The notes: generated from the sequence alone by a model not told the origin. Shown: positions 34,700 to 43,343, numbered from the stretch's first letter. The stretch: 46,046 bases of DNA from a bacterium (GCA_902812405.1 CADDZI010000015.1:1-46046); one strand, 5' to 3'. A program made the numbers and translations.

Positions 34700-34929
34700 C
34701 ACCATCTCCAGGTTTGACCCGGTTCGGCGGACTGCATGACCGGATGACCGGTCGCCATGAAGTGCGCGGTTGCGTGACGGCCGGGCGAGGAGTCGCAGCA
34801 TCCGACGTGACCGCACTCCAAGCACATGCGCAGCGCAACCCAACGCGTGCCGGCTGCGAGGCATTCCTCGCAGCCCTGCGTTCGCGGGGTGACCGGCTTG
34901 ATGCGGTCACGGTGGGTGCAGGCCGCCAT
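34645..34929 (-). CDS. UBP-type zinc-finger protein
   Basis: A 94-residue single-domain protein of the zf-UBP family, the ubiquitin-binding fold of eukaryotic deubiquitinases that also occurs free-standing in bacteria. All metal ligands are visible: Cys4/His6, Cys20/Cys23, Cys36/Cys39, Cys44 or Cys45, and His52, His56 and His62. CLECGHVGCCDSSPGRHATAH and GHPVMQSAEPGQTWRWCYLD are typical. The frame to 35037 overlaps the peptidase and is rejected; ATG 34929 begins MAACTHRDRI. It starts four bases after the peptidase stop, so both are likely co-transcribed. What it binds in bacteria is unknown. Confidence 0.85.
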   Translation of the reverse strand: MAACTHRDRIKPVTPRTQGCEECLAAGTRWVALRMCLECGHVGCCDSSPGRHATAHFMATGHPVMQSAEPGQTWRWCYLDEVRWVDEAPPPGDQ

Positions 34930-34933
34930 GCCG

Positions 34934-37207
34934 TCAGTGCCTGGCGCGCGCCGTCGCGGTAACCCGCTGCGGTACGCGAATGGGGTAGGCGGCAAATGCC
35001 GGATCGCCGCATTGCCACAACAGGAACGCATACTCATCGGTCAGCAGCTGCTCGCTTTGAACGCGTGACGCGGCCAAAAAGCCATGACCCGCATCGTAGT
35101 CCACGCGTAGGAGGATCGGGCGGCCGCTCGTGGTCGCCGCTTGCAGGCGCGCCGCGAACTTCGCCAATTCCCACGACGAGACGCGCGGATCATTGTACCC
35201 CGTGATCAGCATGACCGCCGGATACTTCGTGCCGTTGACGACGTGTTGGTAGGCATCCATCGCGTAGAGCGCCTTGAAGCCGGTCTCGTTCCTGACGGTG
35301 CCGAACTCGGGGACGTTGGGCGGGCCGTTGGGCGTGAACTCTGAGCGCAGCGCGTTGCTCACGCCGACCACGTCGAGCGCCGCGGCAAACAGGTCCGGCC
35401 GCGTCGTGATGGCGCGCCCAATGAGGATACCGCCCGCGCTCGTGCCCTCGCCCGCCAGGTGTTCGGGAGACGTGAACTTGTGCGCGATGAGCCACTGGGC
35501 ACAGGCGATGAAGTCTTGCCAAGTGTGCGGCTTGGTCGCGATCATGCCGGCCTTGTGCCAGGCCTCGCCGTACCAGCCGCCGCCGCGCACGTGGCACACC
35601 GCATACACACCGCCGCGCTCCAGCCATGCCACGCGCGTCGCGCTGAAGTAAGGTTCGATCGTGATGCCGTAGGCGCCGTACCCTTCGAGGTAGGTGGGAT
35701 GCGAGCCGTCAAGCAGCAGGCCCTTGCGGTAGACGACCGAGAGCGGAATCAGCGTACCGTCCGCGCTGCGAGCTTGAACCTCCTCGGAGGTGTACGCGGA
35801 TTCATCCACCGGCGAAGGCGGCTTGATGTGGGTGTCGCTGACGGCACCGCTGGGCGAGGCGTAGTAGTACAGAAGAGAGTGCGTCCAATCCGTCAGCCCG
35901 AAGGTGACGCCCGGCGATGTGGGATCTGTGATGAGGCCCGGAATGTCGCCGCGCAGGGGCAAGGCAATGGTTGACGATGCACCCGGACTGCCGTCCGGGC
36001 CAAGAGCGACTTTCGTGATCCGGCCGAAGCCGCCGTCGCGCGAGAGGACGTAGAGACCGTCTTGCGCGATACCCAGGCCCTCGACGATGCTCGTCCCGGC
36101 GGGAATGACCGTGCGCGCCCTGCTAAGGTCGGGGTGCTCGAGCGAGGTTGCGATCACTTTGTAGGTGGGCGCATCCTTGTGGGTCAGCAGGTAGAGGGTT
36201 GTGCCCACGGGCGCAAACCCCGTGACGTCGTCGGTGGCGGCGACGAGGTGTTGCCAAAAGACGTCACCCGAGGTCAGCTTTGCCTGGGGCACGGCGTAGA
36301 GGTCGACTTCGTTCTTGACGCCATGCGCCACCAGGCCAATCGTGTAGCCGGGCGCGGACGGCGAGTAGATGAGGATGGGGAAGTCAGTCGGCGCAAACGG
36401 CACCTTGGGATTGACACCGTAGCCGAACACCGGCGGGTCGTCGCCCGGGTTGCGGCCCAGCACGTGCAGGTAGGCCACCGCGCGCGTCTCTTTGTCCATT
36501 TCCGACTCGCCGGGTTTGAGCTGCGGAAAACGGACGTAGTAGAAAGACTTGCCGTCGGGCAGCCAGCTGGAGACACCGACGAAGTACGCACGGTCGATCG
36601 CATCGGGGAGAATCTTGCCGGTTGCGGTCTCGACGACGTGGATGACCGCCGCTTCCGAGCCGCCCTCCGAGATGCCGTACGCCACGTACGCGCCGTCCAG
36701 GGAAGGTTGGAAGTAATTGATCGTGTAGTGCTTGCCGGCCGTGGCCAGCGTTCCCGGATCGACCAGGACGCGCTGATCGCTGCCGTCGAGGTTGGAGACA
36801 CAGAGCTTGCCGACGTTCTCGCCGGGGAGTAGACGGATGAAGAAGTAGTGCGAGCCGGCACGCGTGACGTCGGATACCGAGACGCCGGCGTTGTCGAGCC
36901 CCTGGATGCGCTGGAACAACTGCTCACGCGGCCCGTCCAGGCGGTCCAAAACGGCCCGCGTGTAGGCGTTTTGCTCCTTGAAGAATGCAGCCACGACCGG
37001 ATCGTTCATGTTTTCAAAGTAGCGGTACGGGTCGACAACGGTCTGGCCAAAGTAGGTTTCGGCAACGGGCTTGGGAGGCGGGAGGGGCGGCGGAGTCGGG
37101 AACGCCTCGGGGTCGGCAGCAGCGCGGACAGCCGTTGCGTAGAGAGCGGCTCCCGAGGCGAGAAAGGCTGTAGCGAGGATGAACAGGGCAAGTCTCTTTT
37201 TCATCAT
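34934..37207 (-). CDS. Prolyl oligopeptidase family serine peptidase (S9A), exported
   Basis: A 757-residue periplasmic or secreted peptidase cutting after Pro in short peptides. The start is ATG-ATG with the signal MMKKRLALFILATAFLASGA and then AAD. A Pro-rich segment leads to VVDPYRYFENMNDPVVAAFF, the family N-terminal motif. A seven-bladed propeller region follows (about 100-450). The alpha/beta-hydrolase domain has VCHVRGGGWYGEAWHKAG, the nucleophile in GEGTSAGGILIGR (about residue 590), the Asp in ITGYNDPRVSSWE and the His in DAGHGFLAAS. All of the triad is present. Length is normal. Paired with the zinc-finger gene; no other peptide-use genes nearby. Confidence 0.93.
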   Translation of the reverse strand: MMKKRLALFILATAFLASGAALYATAVRAAADPEAFPTPPPLPPPKPVAETYFGQTVVDPYRYFENMNDPVVAAFFKEQNAYTRAVLDRLDGPREQLFQRIQGLDNAGVSVSDVTRAGSHYFFIRLLPGENVGKLCVSNLDGSDQRVLVDPGTLATAGKHYTINYFQPSLDGAYVAYGISEGGSEAAVIHVVETATGKILPDAIDRAYFVGVSSWLPDGKSFYYVRFPQLKPGESEMDKETRAVAYLHVLGRNPGDDPPVFGYGVNPKVPFAPTDFPILIYSPSAPGYTIGLVAHGVKNEVDLYAVPQAKLTSGDVFWQHLVAATDDVTGFAPVGTTLYLLTHKDAPTYKVIATSLEHPDLSRARTVIPAGTSIVEGLGIAQDGLYVLSRDGGFGRITKVALGPDGSPGASSTIALPLRGDIPGLITDPTSPGVTFGLTDWTHSLLYYYASPSGAVSDTHIKPPSPVDESAYTSEEVQARSADGTLIPLSVVYRKGLLLDGSHPTYLEGYGAYGITIEPYFSATRVAWLERGGVYAVCHVRGGGWYGEAWHKAGMIATKPHTWQDFIACAQWLIAHKFTSPEHLAGEGTSAGGILIGRAITTRPDLFAAALDVVGVSNALRSEFTPNGPPNVPEFGTVRNETGFKALYAMDAYQHVVNGTKYPAVMLITGYNDPRVSSWELAKFAARLQAATTSGRPILLRVDYDAGHGFLAASRVQSEQLLTDEYAFLLWQCGDPAFAAYPIRVPQRVTATARARH

Positions 37208-37263
37208 GCCTCGCCCCTACGCCCCGCGCCGTGCTCAAACCTGCGCCGCGCGCAACCTCGCCG

Positions 37264-37333
37264 CGTAGCGGTCGCGCTTGCGCGACCGTGAGCGACCTTC
37301 GGCCTTGGCCAACCGTCGCGCTTGCGCAACCGG
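37264..37333. repeat. REP-like palindrome, copies 2 and 3 (inverted pair)
   Basis: GTAGC-GGTCGCGC-TT-GCGCGACC at 37265-37287 is the family in reverse orientation. A second, imperfect copy (GTCGCGCTTGCGCAACC) lies at 37315-37331. They sit upstream of the peptidase gene, in a gap (37208-37417) that otherwise holds nothing recognisable. Confidence 0.65.
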
Positions 37334-37417
37334 GGCAAAGGTGCACGCTCGCAGGAAACAGCGCAAGGCTCGCGCCAATGACCCCGGAAACATGGCGCGT
37401 GACCTGGATTTCTTACA

Positions 37418-37699
37418 ATGACGAACGTGAGCAAAACAGATGTGCTCGGCCCCCTGCACAAGACACCGGCGGATTTGCGCTTGGCACTCGGCTCGCAAGC
37501 GGGAACGCAGACGGCTTGGAACAGCCTAACGCCGTTGGCGCGGAACGAATGGATTTGTTGGGTCACCTCAGCCCGACAAGTCACAACCCGGCGTCGCCGG
37601 CTCCAACGTACGATCAAGGACCTTCAGGCAGGGAAACGCCGCCCGTGTTGTTGGCCTGGCTGCCCGCATCGCCGGCCCAGCGCAAAAAGGGTGGTTTGA
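37418..37699 (+). CDS. YdeI/OmpD-associated family protein
   Basis: A 93-residue protein ending in the domain of the YdeI/OmpD-associated family (PF13376). WNSLTPLARNEWICWVTSAR then RRRRLQRTIKDLQAGKRRPC and CWPGCPHR are its typical run. The family is small, basic and cytoplasmic; in E. coli YdeI relates to peptide resistance, but the activity is unknown. The ATG is not preceded by a visible Shine-Dalgarno, and a TACAAT box ends at the start codon, so a leaderless mRNA is possible. It stands alone between two clusters of palindromic repeats. Confidence 0.8.
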   Translation: MTNVSKTDVLGPLHKTPADLRLALGSQAGTQTAWNSLTPLARNEWICWVTSARQVTTRRRRLQRTIKDLQAGKRRPCCWPGCPHRRPSAKRVV

Positions 37700-37748
37700 A
37701 AGACGACCACGCTGACGCGTCATCGATGTGGCGGGGTGACGTTCTGTC

Positions 37749-37882
37749 GGCCGCGCAAGCGCGGCCGCTACGGAGAGTGCCGCTCTGGGCAGTTCTCTCC
37801 TCAACGCCTGCGTATTCTCTCGCACGCGCAAGCGCGGCCGCTACACATCTTACCTCGCGGCCGCGCCAGCGCGGCCGCTACA
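37749..37882. repeat. REP-like palindrome, copies 4, 5 and 6 (cluster)
   Basis: Three same-strand copies: 37749-37772 (GGCCGCGC-AA-GCGCGGCC then GCTACG), 37822-37845 (left arm changed) and 37859-37882 (centre CA). Each ends GCTAC. They fill most of the gap 37700-37927 downstream of both convergent genes, where they could act in mRNA 3' ends. No other feature there. Confidence 0.75.
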
Positions 37883-37927
37883 GGCGCCGCGCGCGGCACA
37901 AACGCCAGCGACTGTTCGAAGGATCTC

Positions 37928-39511
37928 TTATAGCCCGTTTTGAGTGAACGACCGGTCCAGACTGCGATAGCCCACGGCTTCAGCAATGTGTGCGGCCGCG
38001 ATGTTCTGGGAACCGGCCAGATCGGCGACCGTACGTGCGACCCGCAAGATGCGGTCGTGGGCACGCGCCGATAAATGGAATTTCGCCACGGCTGCGGCTA
38101 GTAACGACCGCGAGGCATCGTCAAGGACGCAGACATCACGCAGTTTCTTGGCCGGCATGAGAGCATTGCATCCCTCACCTCCCAGGCGCGCACGCTGCAC
38201 CGCCCGAGCACGCTCCACTCGCTCGCGGACAACTGCCGAGCACTCTGCACCGCCCGGGCGCGCCAGGCTCTCGTAGGATAAGCGGGGCACCTCCACGTGA
38301 ATGTCGATGCGGTCGAGGAGCGGACCGGACAACTTCGAGAGATACTTGCGGATGGCATGAGGCGAACACGAACAACCGCGCAGCCGATCGCCTGCGTAGC
38401 CGCAGGGGCACGGGTTCATGCTCGCGACCAAGATGAAGCTTGAAGGATAGGTGATGGTGCTGGATGCACGGCACACGGTAACAGAGCGGTCTTCCAGCGG
38501 CTGACGCAACACCTCCAGTGCTGCCCGAGGGAACTCCGGCATTTCATCCAGGAAGAGGACGCCGCCATGAGCCAGCGATACCTCTCCGGGGCGCGGCAGG
38601 CTGCCGCCGCCGGCGAGTGCCGTGGCGCTCACCGTGTGGTGCGGCGCCCGAAAGGGTCTCGTGGTGACGAGCCGCGATTTGTGTCGCAGGAGTCCGCTGA
38701 CGCTGTAGAGTTTGGTCACCTCCAGAGCCTCGTTGCGCGTCATGGCCGGCAAGATGGAAGGCATGCGGCGCGCCAGCATGGTCTTGCCGCTCCCCGGTGC
38801 ACCGATCATCAAGAGGTTGTGGCCGCCCGCCGCGGCCACTTCCATCGCCCGCTTGGCGCGCTCTTGACCGCAGACGTCTTCCAGGTCTTCGATGTAGCGT
38901 ATCGGCTCGACGTCGTCTTGGGCAGTCGGGCCGCCGCTTCGAACGCCGAGATCGCTGAGGCCGAGGACCACCTGGACCGCCTGCTGCAGCGTGCGAACGG
39001 GATAGAGGGTCAGGCCGTCGACGAGTGCCGCTTCGGGCAGGTTGTCCGCCGGCAGGAGAAACTTCGAGAAGCCGGCTTTCTTCACACCCAGTGCCGCCGG
39101 GAGCACGCCGCCCACCGGTTTCACGGCACCATCGAGCGCCAGCTCCCCAAGGCAGACGATATCGCGCAGGCGTGCGGCGTCCAGCTGCTCGTCCATCGCC
39201 AAGACACTTAAGGCCAAGGCGACGTCGAAAGCCGCCCCTTCCTTGCGAATGTCCGCCGGCGCGAGGTTGACGACCACCTTGTAGGTGGGAAAGAGAAAGC
39301 CGCAAGATCGTACGGCGGCGTTGACGCGTTCCTTGGACTCTTGAATCGACCGGTCGGCGAGCCCCACGATGTGAATGCCGGCGTCGGTGGTCGGCACGCC
39401 GACGACTTCGACGCGCACGATGTAGGCGTCGATGCCGCGCAGAGCGGCGGAGTACCCCAAGGCGATCACGTTGGGAATATCACGCGATCTGAGCCTGCGG
39501 CGAGCCCTCAT
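37928..39511 (-). CDS. comM: ComM/YifB family Mg-chelatase-like AAA+ ATPase
   Basis: A 527-residue cytoplasmic AAA+ helicase of the ComM/YifB family, which helps branch migration during natural transformation. The N-terminal LonC-like domain has YSAALRGIDAYIVRVEVVGV and LADRSIQESKERVNAA. The ATPase has Walker A in GAPGSGKTMLARRMPSILP (about residue 235), Walker B in GVLFLDEMPEF and an arginine-bearing region CPCGYAGDRLRGCSCSP. C-terminal helices include LSARAHDRILRVARTVADLA. Family members begin at about VIALGYSAALRG, so the GTG at 39469 may be the true start; neither start has a clear ribosome site. It is a single gene facing the YdeI-like gene. Confidence 0.92.
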   Translation of the reverse strand: MRARRRLRSRDIPNVIALGYSAALRGIDAYIVRVEVVGVPTTDAGIHIVGLADRSIQESKERVNAAVRSCGFLFPTYKVVVNLAPADIRKEGAAFDVALALSVLAMDEQLDAARLRDIVCLGELALDGAVKPVGGVLPAALGVKKAGFSKFLLPADNLPEAALVDGLTLYPVRTLQQAVQVVLGLSDLGVRSGGPTAQDDVEPIRYIEDLEDVCGQERAKRAMEVAAAGGHNLLMIGAPGSGKTMLARRMPSILPAMTRNEALEVTKLYSVSGLLRHKSRLVTTRPFRAPHHTVSATALAGGGSLPRPGEVSLAHGGVLFLDEMPEFPRAALEVLRQPLEDRSVTVCRASSTITYPSSFILVASMNPCPCGYAGDRLRGCSCSPHAIRKYLSKLSGPLLDRIDIHVEVPRLSYESLARPGGAECSAVVRERVERARAVQRARLGGEGCNALMPAKKLRDVCVLDDASRSLLAAAVAKFHLSARAHDRILRVARTVADLAGSQNIAAAHIAEAVGYRSLDRSFTQNGL

Positions 39512-39558
39512 GACACGCTGCTTCGTGATGACCTGTGCGGCAGCCGTCAGGTTCCATC

Positions 39559-39582
39559 GGCCGCGCCAGCGCGGCCGCTACA
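39559..39582. repeat. REP-like palindrome, copy 7
   Basis: GGCCGCGC-CA-GCGCGGCC followed by GCTACA, identical to the copy at 37859-37882. It lies between the divergent ComM and Tat-protein genes, in a 237-base gap (39512-39748) without other features apart from GGAGG before the next start. Confidence 0.72.
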
Positions 39583-39748
39583 GCCCGCTCAAACCGCAGT
39601 GGCGCACGCGCGGTTCGCAGCATGGCGAACGTGTGCAGCAGGCCCCGCGACGAAGGCCGCCAAACCCGATGGTCCGACGAGCTGTCGGCGGATTTACCCC
39701 GATGGCCGTCGAGCGTTCGGCGGACGTACTGAGATGGAGGATCTTCCC

Positions 39749-40595
39749 ATGTCAGGACATGACGCAAGCCCGGCCCGATGCACCTGTACGCGCCGGCGCC
39801 TCATTGCCGGCCTCGCCGCGGCCGCGGTTTTGCCCTCGCTGGGCGAGGCAGGCGAGGCGGCACCCACCGCCGCGAGCGGGTGTACCACGGCAAACGGCGG
39901 TACAGAACCCTATCCGATTCCCTGGCTAGATAAGAACGGCAGCCACAACCAGCCGGCGGGTCCACACCGGGAGCCGTCCCACATCTACCACTTTCAAGGA
40001 TTTGTCGCGCGGGCGAGCACGTTTGTCGGCATGGTACCGACAACGCTGGCAATCGTATCCCGTTTGGCAGCCCGACGACTGACTTCGGCTTCATGAGCGG
40101 CGAGTACTGGGCGGGGCGAACGACCGAGGCGTCTTCGCCCACATCTGACTCACGCTCTTTCGGGGACAGGTCGTCCCCGCTCACCAAATTCACGATCTGC
40201 ATCCCCCCATCGCGTCCTCGGGCCTCTATTGGGTGGTTTCGGTGCCGCAGACGGCCGTTCGCCTGGATAAGGATCGAACGCGGCTTGTGGTTGAGATGCA
40301 CGACGTTCCCGTCATCGATCAACCTCGTTGGCCGGCTCTCGATGCATGCGCCACTCCGGCACGCATGTCGTTCCGCATCGTCTGGGAGTCAACCGGAACG
40401 CCCGTCCGCTACGAAGATGCATCGCGCCAATTTCTCTTTCGCGGGACGAGGGCTACCTGCCGGTTGGAGGCCAGGGCGCACGTCCCGGCAATCGGCTTCT
40501 CGTGGCGCTCGGATCCCCTGGAGACATCACGCGCAGCCTTCGCCATCATGGGGGAGGAGCGCAACGGCCGCTACTATCCGCCGCACCCCTCGTAG
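39749..40595 (+). pseudogene. Frame-shifted Tat-exported protein of unknown function
   Basis: The ATG at 39749 (GGAGG eight bases upstream) opens a twin-arginine-type signal, CTCTRRRLIAGLAAAAVLPS. Then come TEPYPIPWLDKNGSHNQPAG and PSHIYHFQGFVARASTFVGM. The frame shifts near 40033, where one G seems lost. The next frame reads GTDNAGNRIPFGSPTTDFGF, MSGEYWAGR. A second shift near 40120 brings GVFAHI, then a TGA at 40147. The same frame goes on with LTLFRGQVVPAHQIHDLHPP and VSVPQTAVRLDKDRTRLVVE to the TAG-type end after YYPPHPS. Joined, these give a coherent protein of about 280 residues. Two single-base losses plus a stop mean a decayed gene, or base-calling errors in the assembly. I know no function for this family. 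Confidence 0.78.
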
Positions 40596-40928
40596 TTCCA
40601 CTCGCACCGCCTCTCCAGTGGGTCGCCCTCTCCTCGCCTTCTGACCGCCCGCTGACGGCGCCAGGGACCAGCTCGACCGCCAGACACAGCCCTCGGAGGA
40701 GGGGCTTTGGCCGGCCTATGCATGACCCTAATAGACACACAACCAGGCCCCACGCACGTGACTCTCGACTTTGGACGCAGTTGCATGACTGAATCTTCTG
40801 CTATCGTTTTGGATACTATGTAATTTTTGATAGCGTCGTGGGTATAATATAAATCGGATCAAGGGCGCCGCAGTGTTCTTTGTGGGCGTGTCCGACGATA
40901 GTGACGACCCAAGGAGTTGGTAACATCC
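40596..40928. promoter_or_regulatory. 333-base gap with AT-rich promoter for the DUF5069 gene
   Basis: No gene is recognised here. The left part is GC-rich. Positions 40795-40860 are strikingly AT-rich for this genome and contain a consensus -10, TATAAT (40843-40848), with a TTGATA at 40827-40832 too close to be its -35. AAGGAG at 40911-40916 serves the ATG at 40929. Confidence 0.5.
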
Positions 40929-41372
40929 ATGGACCTTACAAAGCACTACCCTCGCAGTCCCAAGGAGAAGTTCGGCGGCGTGGTGATGCTCGCCCGGACC
41001 ATCGACAAAGCACGGGCCTGGAAGGCAGGCACCTTGGGCGAGTATCGCTACGAGTGCCCGATGGACCAGCGGGTTTTCGAATTCTTGGGCATCGACCCCA
41101 AGGTCTTGGCCGACAAAGCTCAGGAGCTTGATGACCGCAAGCTCGAGCAGTGGCTGCGGGATACGTACATCTCGAAGAAGAGTCCGCAGCAGATTGAAGA
41201 GTTTAACTGGCGCTTCCTCGAGGAGATGAAGCCGCAGCCCGGCTCCGAGTCGGAGAAATACTTCCTCGAAACCCGCAACCGCATCGACCCGTCGCGGACT
41301 GACATCACGACGTGGGCGGATCTCCTCGATCTGGAGGAAGGCCGCGACGTTCCGCGCCGGACCGTGGCCTGA
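40929..41372 (+). CDS. DUF5069 domain-containing protein
   Basis: A 147-residue cytoplasmic protein of the DUF5069 family. MDLTKHYPRSPKEKFGGVVM, ARTIDKARAWKAGTLGEYRY and ECPMDQRVFEFLGID are the usual run. Then come WLRDTYISKKSPQQIEEFNW and TDITTWADLLDLEEGR at the end. Full length. The role is unknown. AAGGAG lies 12 bases before the ATG; the longer reading from 40917 has no room for a ribosome site. The long minus-strand frame over it (40728-41381) is a shadow. Confidence 0.9.
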   Translation: MDLTKHYPRSPKEKFGGVVMLARTIDKARAWKAGTLGEYRYECPMDQRVFEFLGIDPKVLADKAQELDDRKLEQWLRDTYISKKSPQQIEEFNWRFLEEMKPQPGSESEKYFLETRNRIDPSRTDITTWADLLDLEEGRDVPRRTVA

Positions 41373-41392
41373 ACGTCTCAAGGGAGCTGCGC

Positions 41393-41406
41393 CCGGCTTA
41401 AGCCGG
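41393..41406. terminator. Hairpin repeat, type 2, copy 2 (possible terminator)
   Basis: CCGGCTT-AAGCCGG, a perfect palindrome 20 bases after the DUF5069 stop, followed by CCGTCT. It resembles the hairpin at 32433-32452. No T-run follows, so a simple intrinsic terminator is unproven. Confidence 0.4.
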
Positions 41407-41483
41407 CCGTCTCAACCGCCAGACGAAAGCAGGACGCCAGACCTCACATGGCGCACCCCCTGCGGAAAGGAGGTCTGTTTTTG

Positions 41484-41855
41484 ATGCGCCTTCTGTTTTT
41501 TGCCCTTGTGGTGTCTGCCGTCGGGGTTGCATGCGCAGTCTCCCGGGGTGCCGTTGCGGCACCCAATGACATCGCCAGAGGCGAATATCTGGTGACGCGG
41601 GTTGGTTTGTGTTCCGATTGCCACGGGGCGAAACTGCAGGGTGCGTTTCTCGGATTCATGCGACCCGGCATGCCTGTGGCGTATCGGGCTCCCAAAATTG
41701 CGGGCTTGCCCCAGCTCACGACGGCACAAGCGATACGCTTCCTTGAAACCGGCAAGCTGCCCAATGGCAAATACGCCCGGCCGCCGATGCCTGCGTTCCG
41801 TCTGACTCCCCAAGACGCGGCGGCGGTCGGCGCGTACCTTAAGAGTCTCAAGTAA
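41484..41855 (+). CDS. Small monoheme cytochrome c-type protein
   Basis: A 123-residue exported electron carrier. The start at 41484 has AAAGGAGG ten bases upstream. The signal (MRLLFFALVVSAVG and on) ends near AVAA; the Cys17 in GVAC could also be a lipobox. Heme is bound by CSDCH (43-47) in GEYLVTRVGLCSDCHGAKLQ. The likely axial Met is Met102 in PPMPAFRLTPQDAAAVGAYL. This looks like cytochrome c class I, of the type accompanying dehydrogenases, but no dehydrogenase neighbour is seen. Confidence 0.87.
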   Translation: MRLLFFALVVSAVGVACAVSRGAVAAPNDIARGEYLVTRVGLCSDCHGAKLQGAFLGFMRPGMPVAYRAPKIAGLPQLTTAQAIRFLETGKLPNGKYARPPMPAFRLTPQDAAAVGAYLKSLK

Positions 41856-41868
41856 GATGAACCACAGG

Positions 41869-42453
41869 CTATCCCAAGCCCAGGGCGGCCGCGTTGTCGG
41901 ACAACGCCCCGATGAGGAAGGCGATGTGGTCGCACAGATCAACGCCGAACTCGCGTGCCCCGGTGTACACCTCTTCCCGATTCACACCGGCCGCGAACCT
42001 CTTGTCCGCCAGTTTTTTCATGACCGCTTCGACCGTGACGTCGGCAATACGCCGGCTGGGTCGCACGTAGGCCACGGCAGCGAGGAAACCGGTTAGCTCA
42101 TCGCAGGCGTACAAAGCTTTGGCCATGTCGGTCGTGCGCGGCACGCCGAGGTAATCGGCGTGGCCGCGGATGGCCTGCACGACATCCTCGGGGTAGCCCA
42201 GCTCCACCAGCATGCGACAACCCAATTCCGGGTGCTGCTCGGGCGTTGGGTGAATCTCCCAATCAAAATCGTGCAGCAGCCCGGTGATACCCCATCGTTC
42301 CTCATCTGCACCGCGCAGGCGCGCGTAGGCGCGCATCGCAGTTTCCACGCCCAGCATGTGACGGCGCAGCCCTTCGCCATGAACGTAGCGGCACACAAGC
42401 GCCCACGCGGCCTCGCGACTGGGTAGCGGCGCAATTCCTTTCGCCATCATCAT
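41869..42453 (-). CDS. HD-domain (HDIG-type) hydrolase
   Basis: A 194-residue metal-dependent phosphohydrolase-like protein. It begins at one of three ATGs in a row (42453, 42450, 42447). The HD ligands are in EGLRRHMLGVETAM (His), LLHDFDWEIHPTPEQHPELG (His-Asp) and AIRGHADYLG (His), with MAKALYACDELTGFLAAVAY further on carrying another Asp. This is a common bacterial HDIG form; the substrate is unknown (nucleotides are typical). It faces the cytochrome gene tail-to-tail with 13 bases between. Confidence 0.88.
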   Translation of the reverse strand: MMMAKGIAPLPSREAAWALVCRYVHGEGLRRHMLGVETAMRAYARLRGADEERWGITGLLHDFDWEIHPTPEQHPELGCRMLVELGYPEDVVQAIRGHADYLGVPRTTDMAKALYACDELTGFLAAVAYVRPSRRIADVTVEAVMKKLADKRFAAGVNREEVYTGAREFGVDLCDHIAFLIGALSDNAAALGLG

Positions 42454-42648
42454 CGTTCTCGTGCGCTGTCGTCGGCTGGTGCTCCTACCTGATTCCATCT
42501 CGCACCTGACGCAGTCTGGGACAAGGATGGAGCATCAGCCTAGAGGTTTGTATGGGAAATTCCCAAATCGTCATCGTGTCGTGGTGACGCTGGCGTCCGA
42601 GGCCCAGCCGATGTTCCTTTCTTACGCTTTCTTACGGGGGAATGTACC

Positions 42649-43182
42649 ATGTTGTTCCGAGCAGTATCCGCCGCGTGCGCACTCGCCGTGATTCTCGTGC
42701 CGCTCACCGCCGCTGCCGACGCCTTCAGCGATGTGAGCCACGTGGCTGCAGCGTTCAAGGCAGTCCATTCCTTCCATGCGGTCGAGCAGCTATCAAGCGG
42801 GCATACGATTCTGGTCGACTACGTTGCACCCGACCGCTGGCGCGTGCAGCCCTCGGCGAATGTGAATGAAGTGGTGATTGGTGACAGCGTCTATATGAAT
42901 GGCAGGCTTCTCCCCGCCTCGGTCGGGCAGCTCGTGCAATCGAACCTGAAGAGCATGGCTGTGATGGCCACGGATGAAGTGAAGAGAAGCGTGCGCGACC
43001 TTGGCTGGCAAAGCGTGGGCGGCGTTCGGGTGCACGTGTACTCGTTCACGGCAAACAACGTTCCGGAGACTCTCTACGTGGGTCCGAATCACCTTCCGGT
43101 TCGGGCAGTTGTGCAGATCCCGCAGGGCACCGTCACGATTACCTACTCCCGCTACAACGCCCCTCTTGTCATCAGCCCGTAG
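42649..43182 (+). CDS. Secreted LolA/LppX-like protein
   Basis: A 177-residue periplasmic protein. The signal MLFRAVSAACALAVILVPLT ends near AAADA. FKAVHSFHAVEQLSSGHTIL, DYVAPDRWRVQPSANVNEVV, VIGDSVYMNGRLLP and LPVRAVVQIPQGTVTITYSR resemble the open beta-barrel of LolA/LppX lipid carriers. The identification is by general pattern only, and it is shorter than usual. A lone gene with 150 bases of control region upstream. Confidence 0.6.
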   Translation: MLFRAVSAACALAVILVPLTAAADAFSDVSHVAAAFKAVHSFHAVEQLSSGHTILVDYVAPDRWRVQPSANVNEVVIGDSVYMNGRLLPASVGQLVQSNLKSMAVMATDEVKRSVRDLGWQSVGGVRVHVYSFTANNVPETLYVGPNHLPVRAVVQIPQGTVTITYSRYNAPLVISP

Positions 43183-43343
43183 CCTGCGGCGGGTTCACCG
43201 TAGGGCCTGATTCACAGGATCCGGGCTGTGCGAGGAGCCAGCATCTGCACCCTTTGTGTTCGCAAGTGGCACCCGCTGCTCGCCGCAACAGCCGGCGTGC
43301 GTGATGTACGGTCCATGAACCAAGGGAAGTACAGGGCTGGGGC

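Noticed and set aside
40728-41381. 217-residue minus-strand open frame
   Set aside because: It lies antisense to the DUF5069 gene, which has full family motifs and a ribosome site. The minus frame shows no family features.
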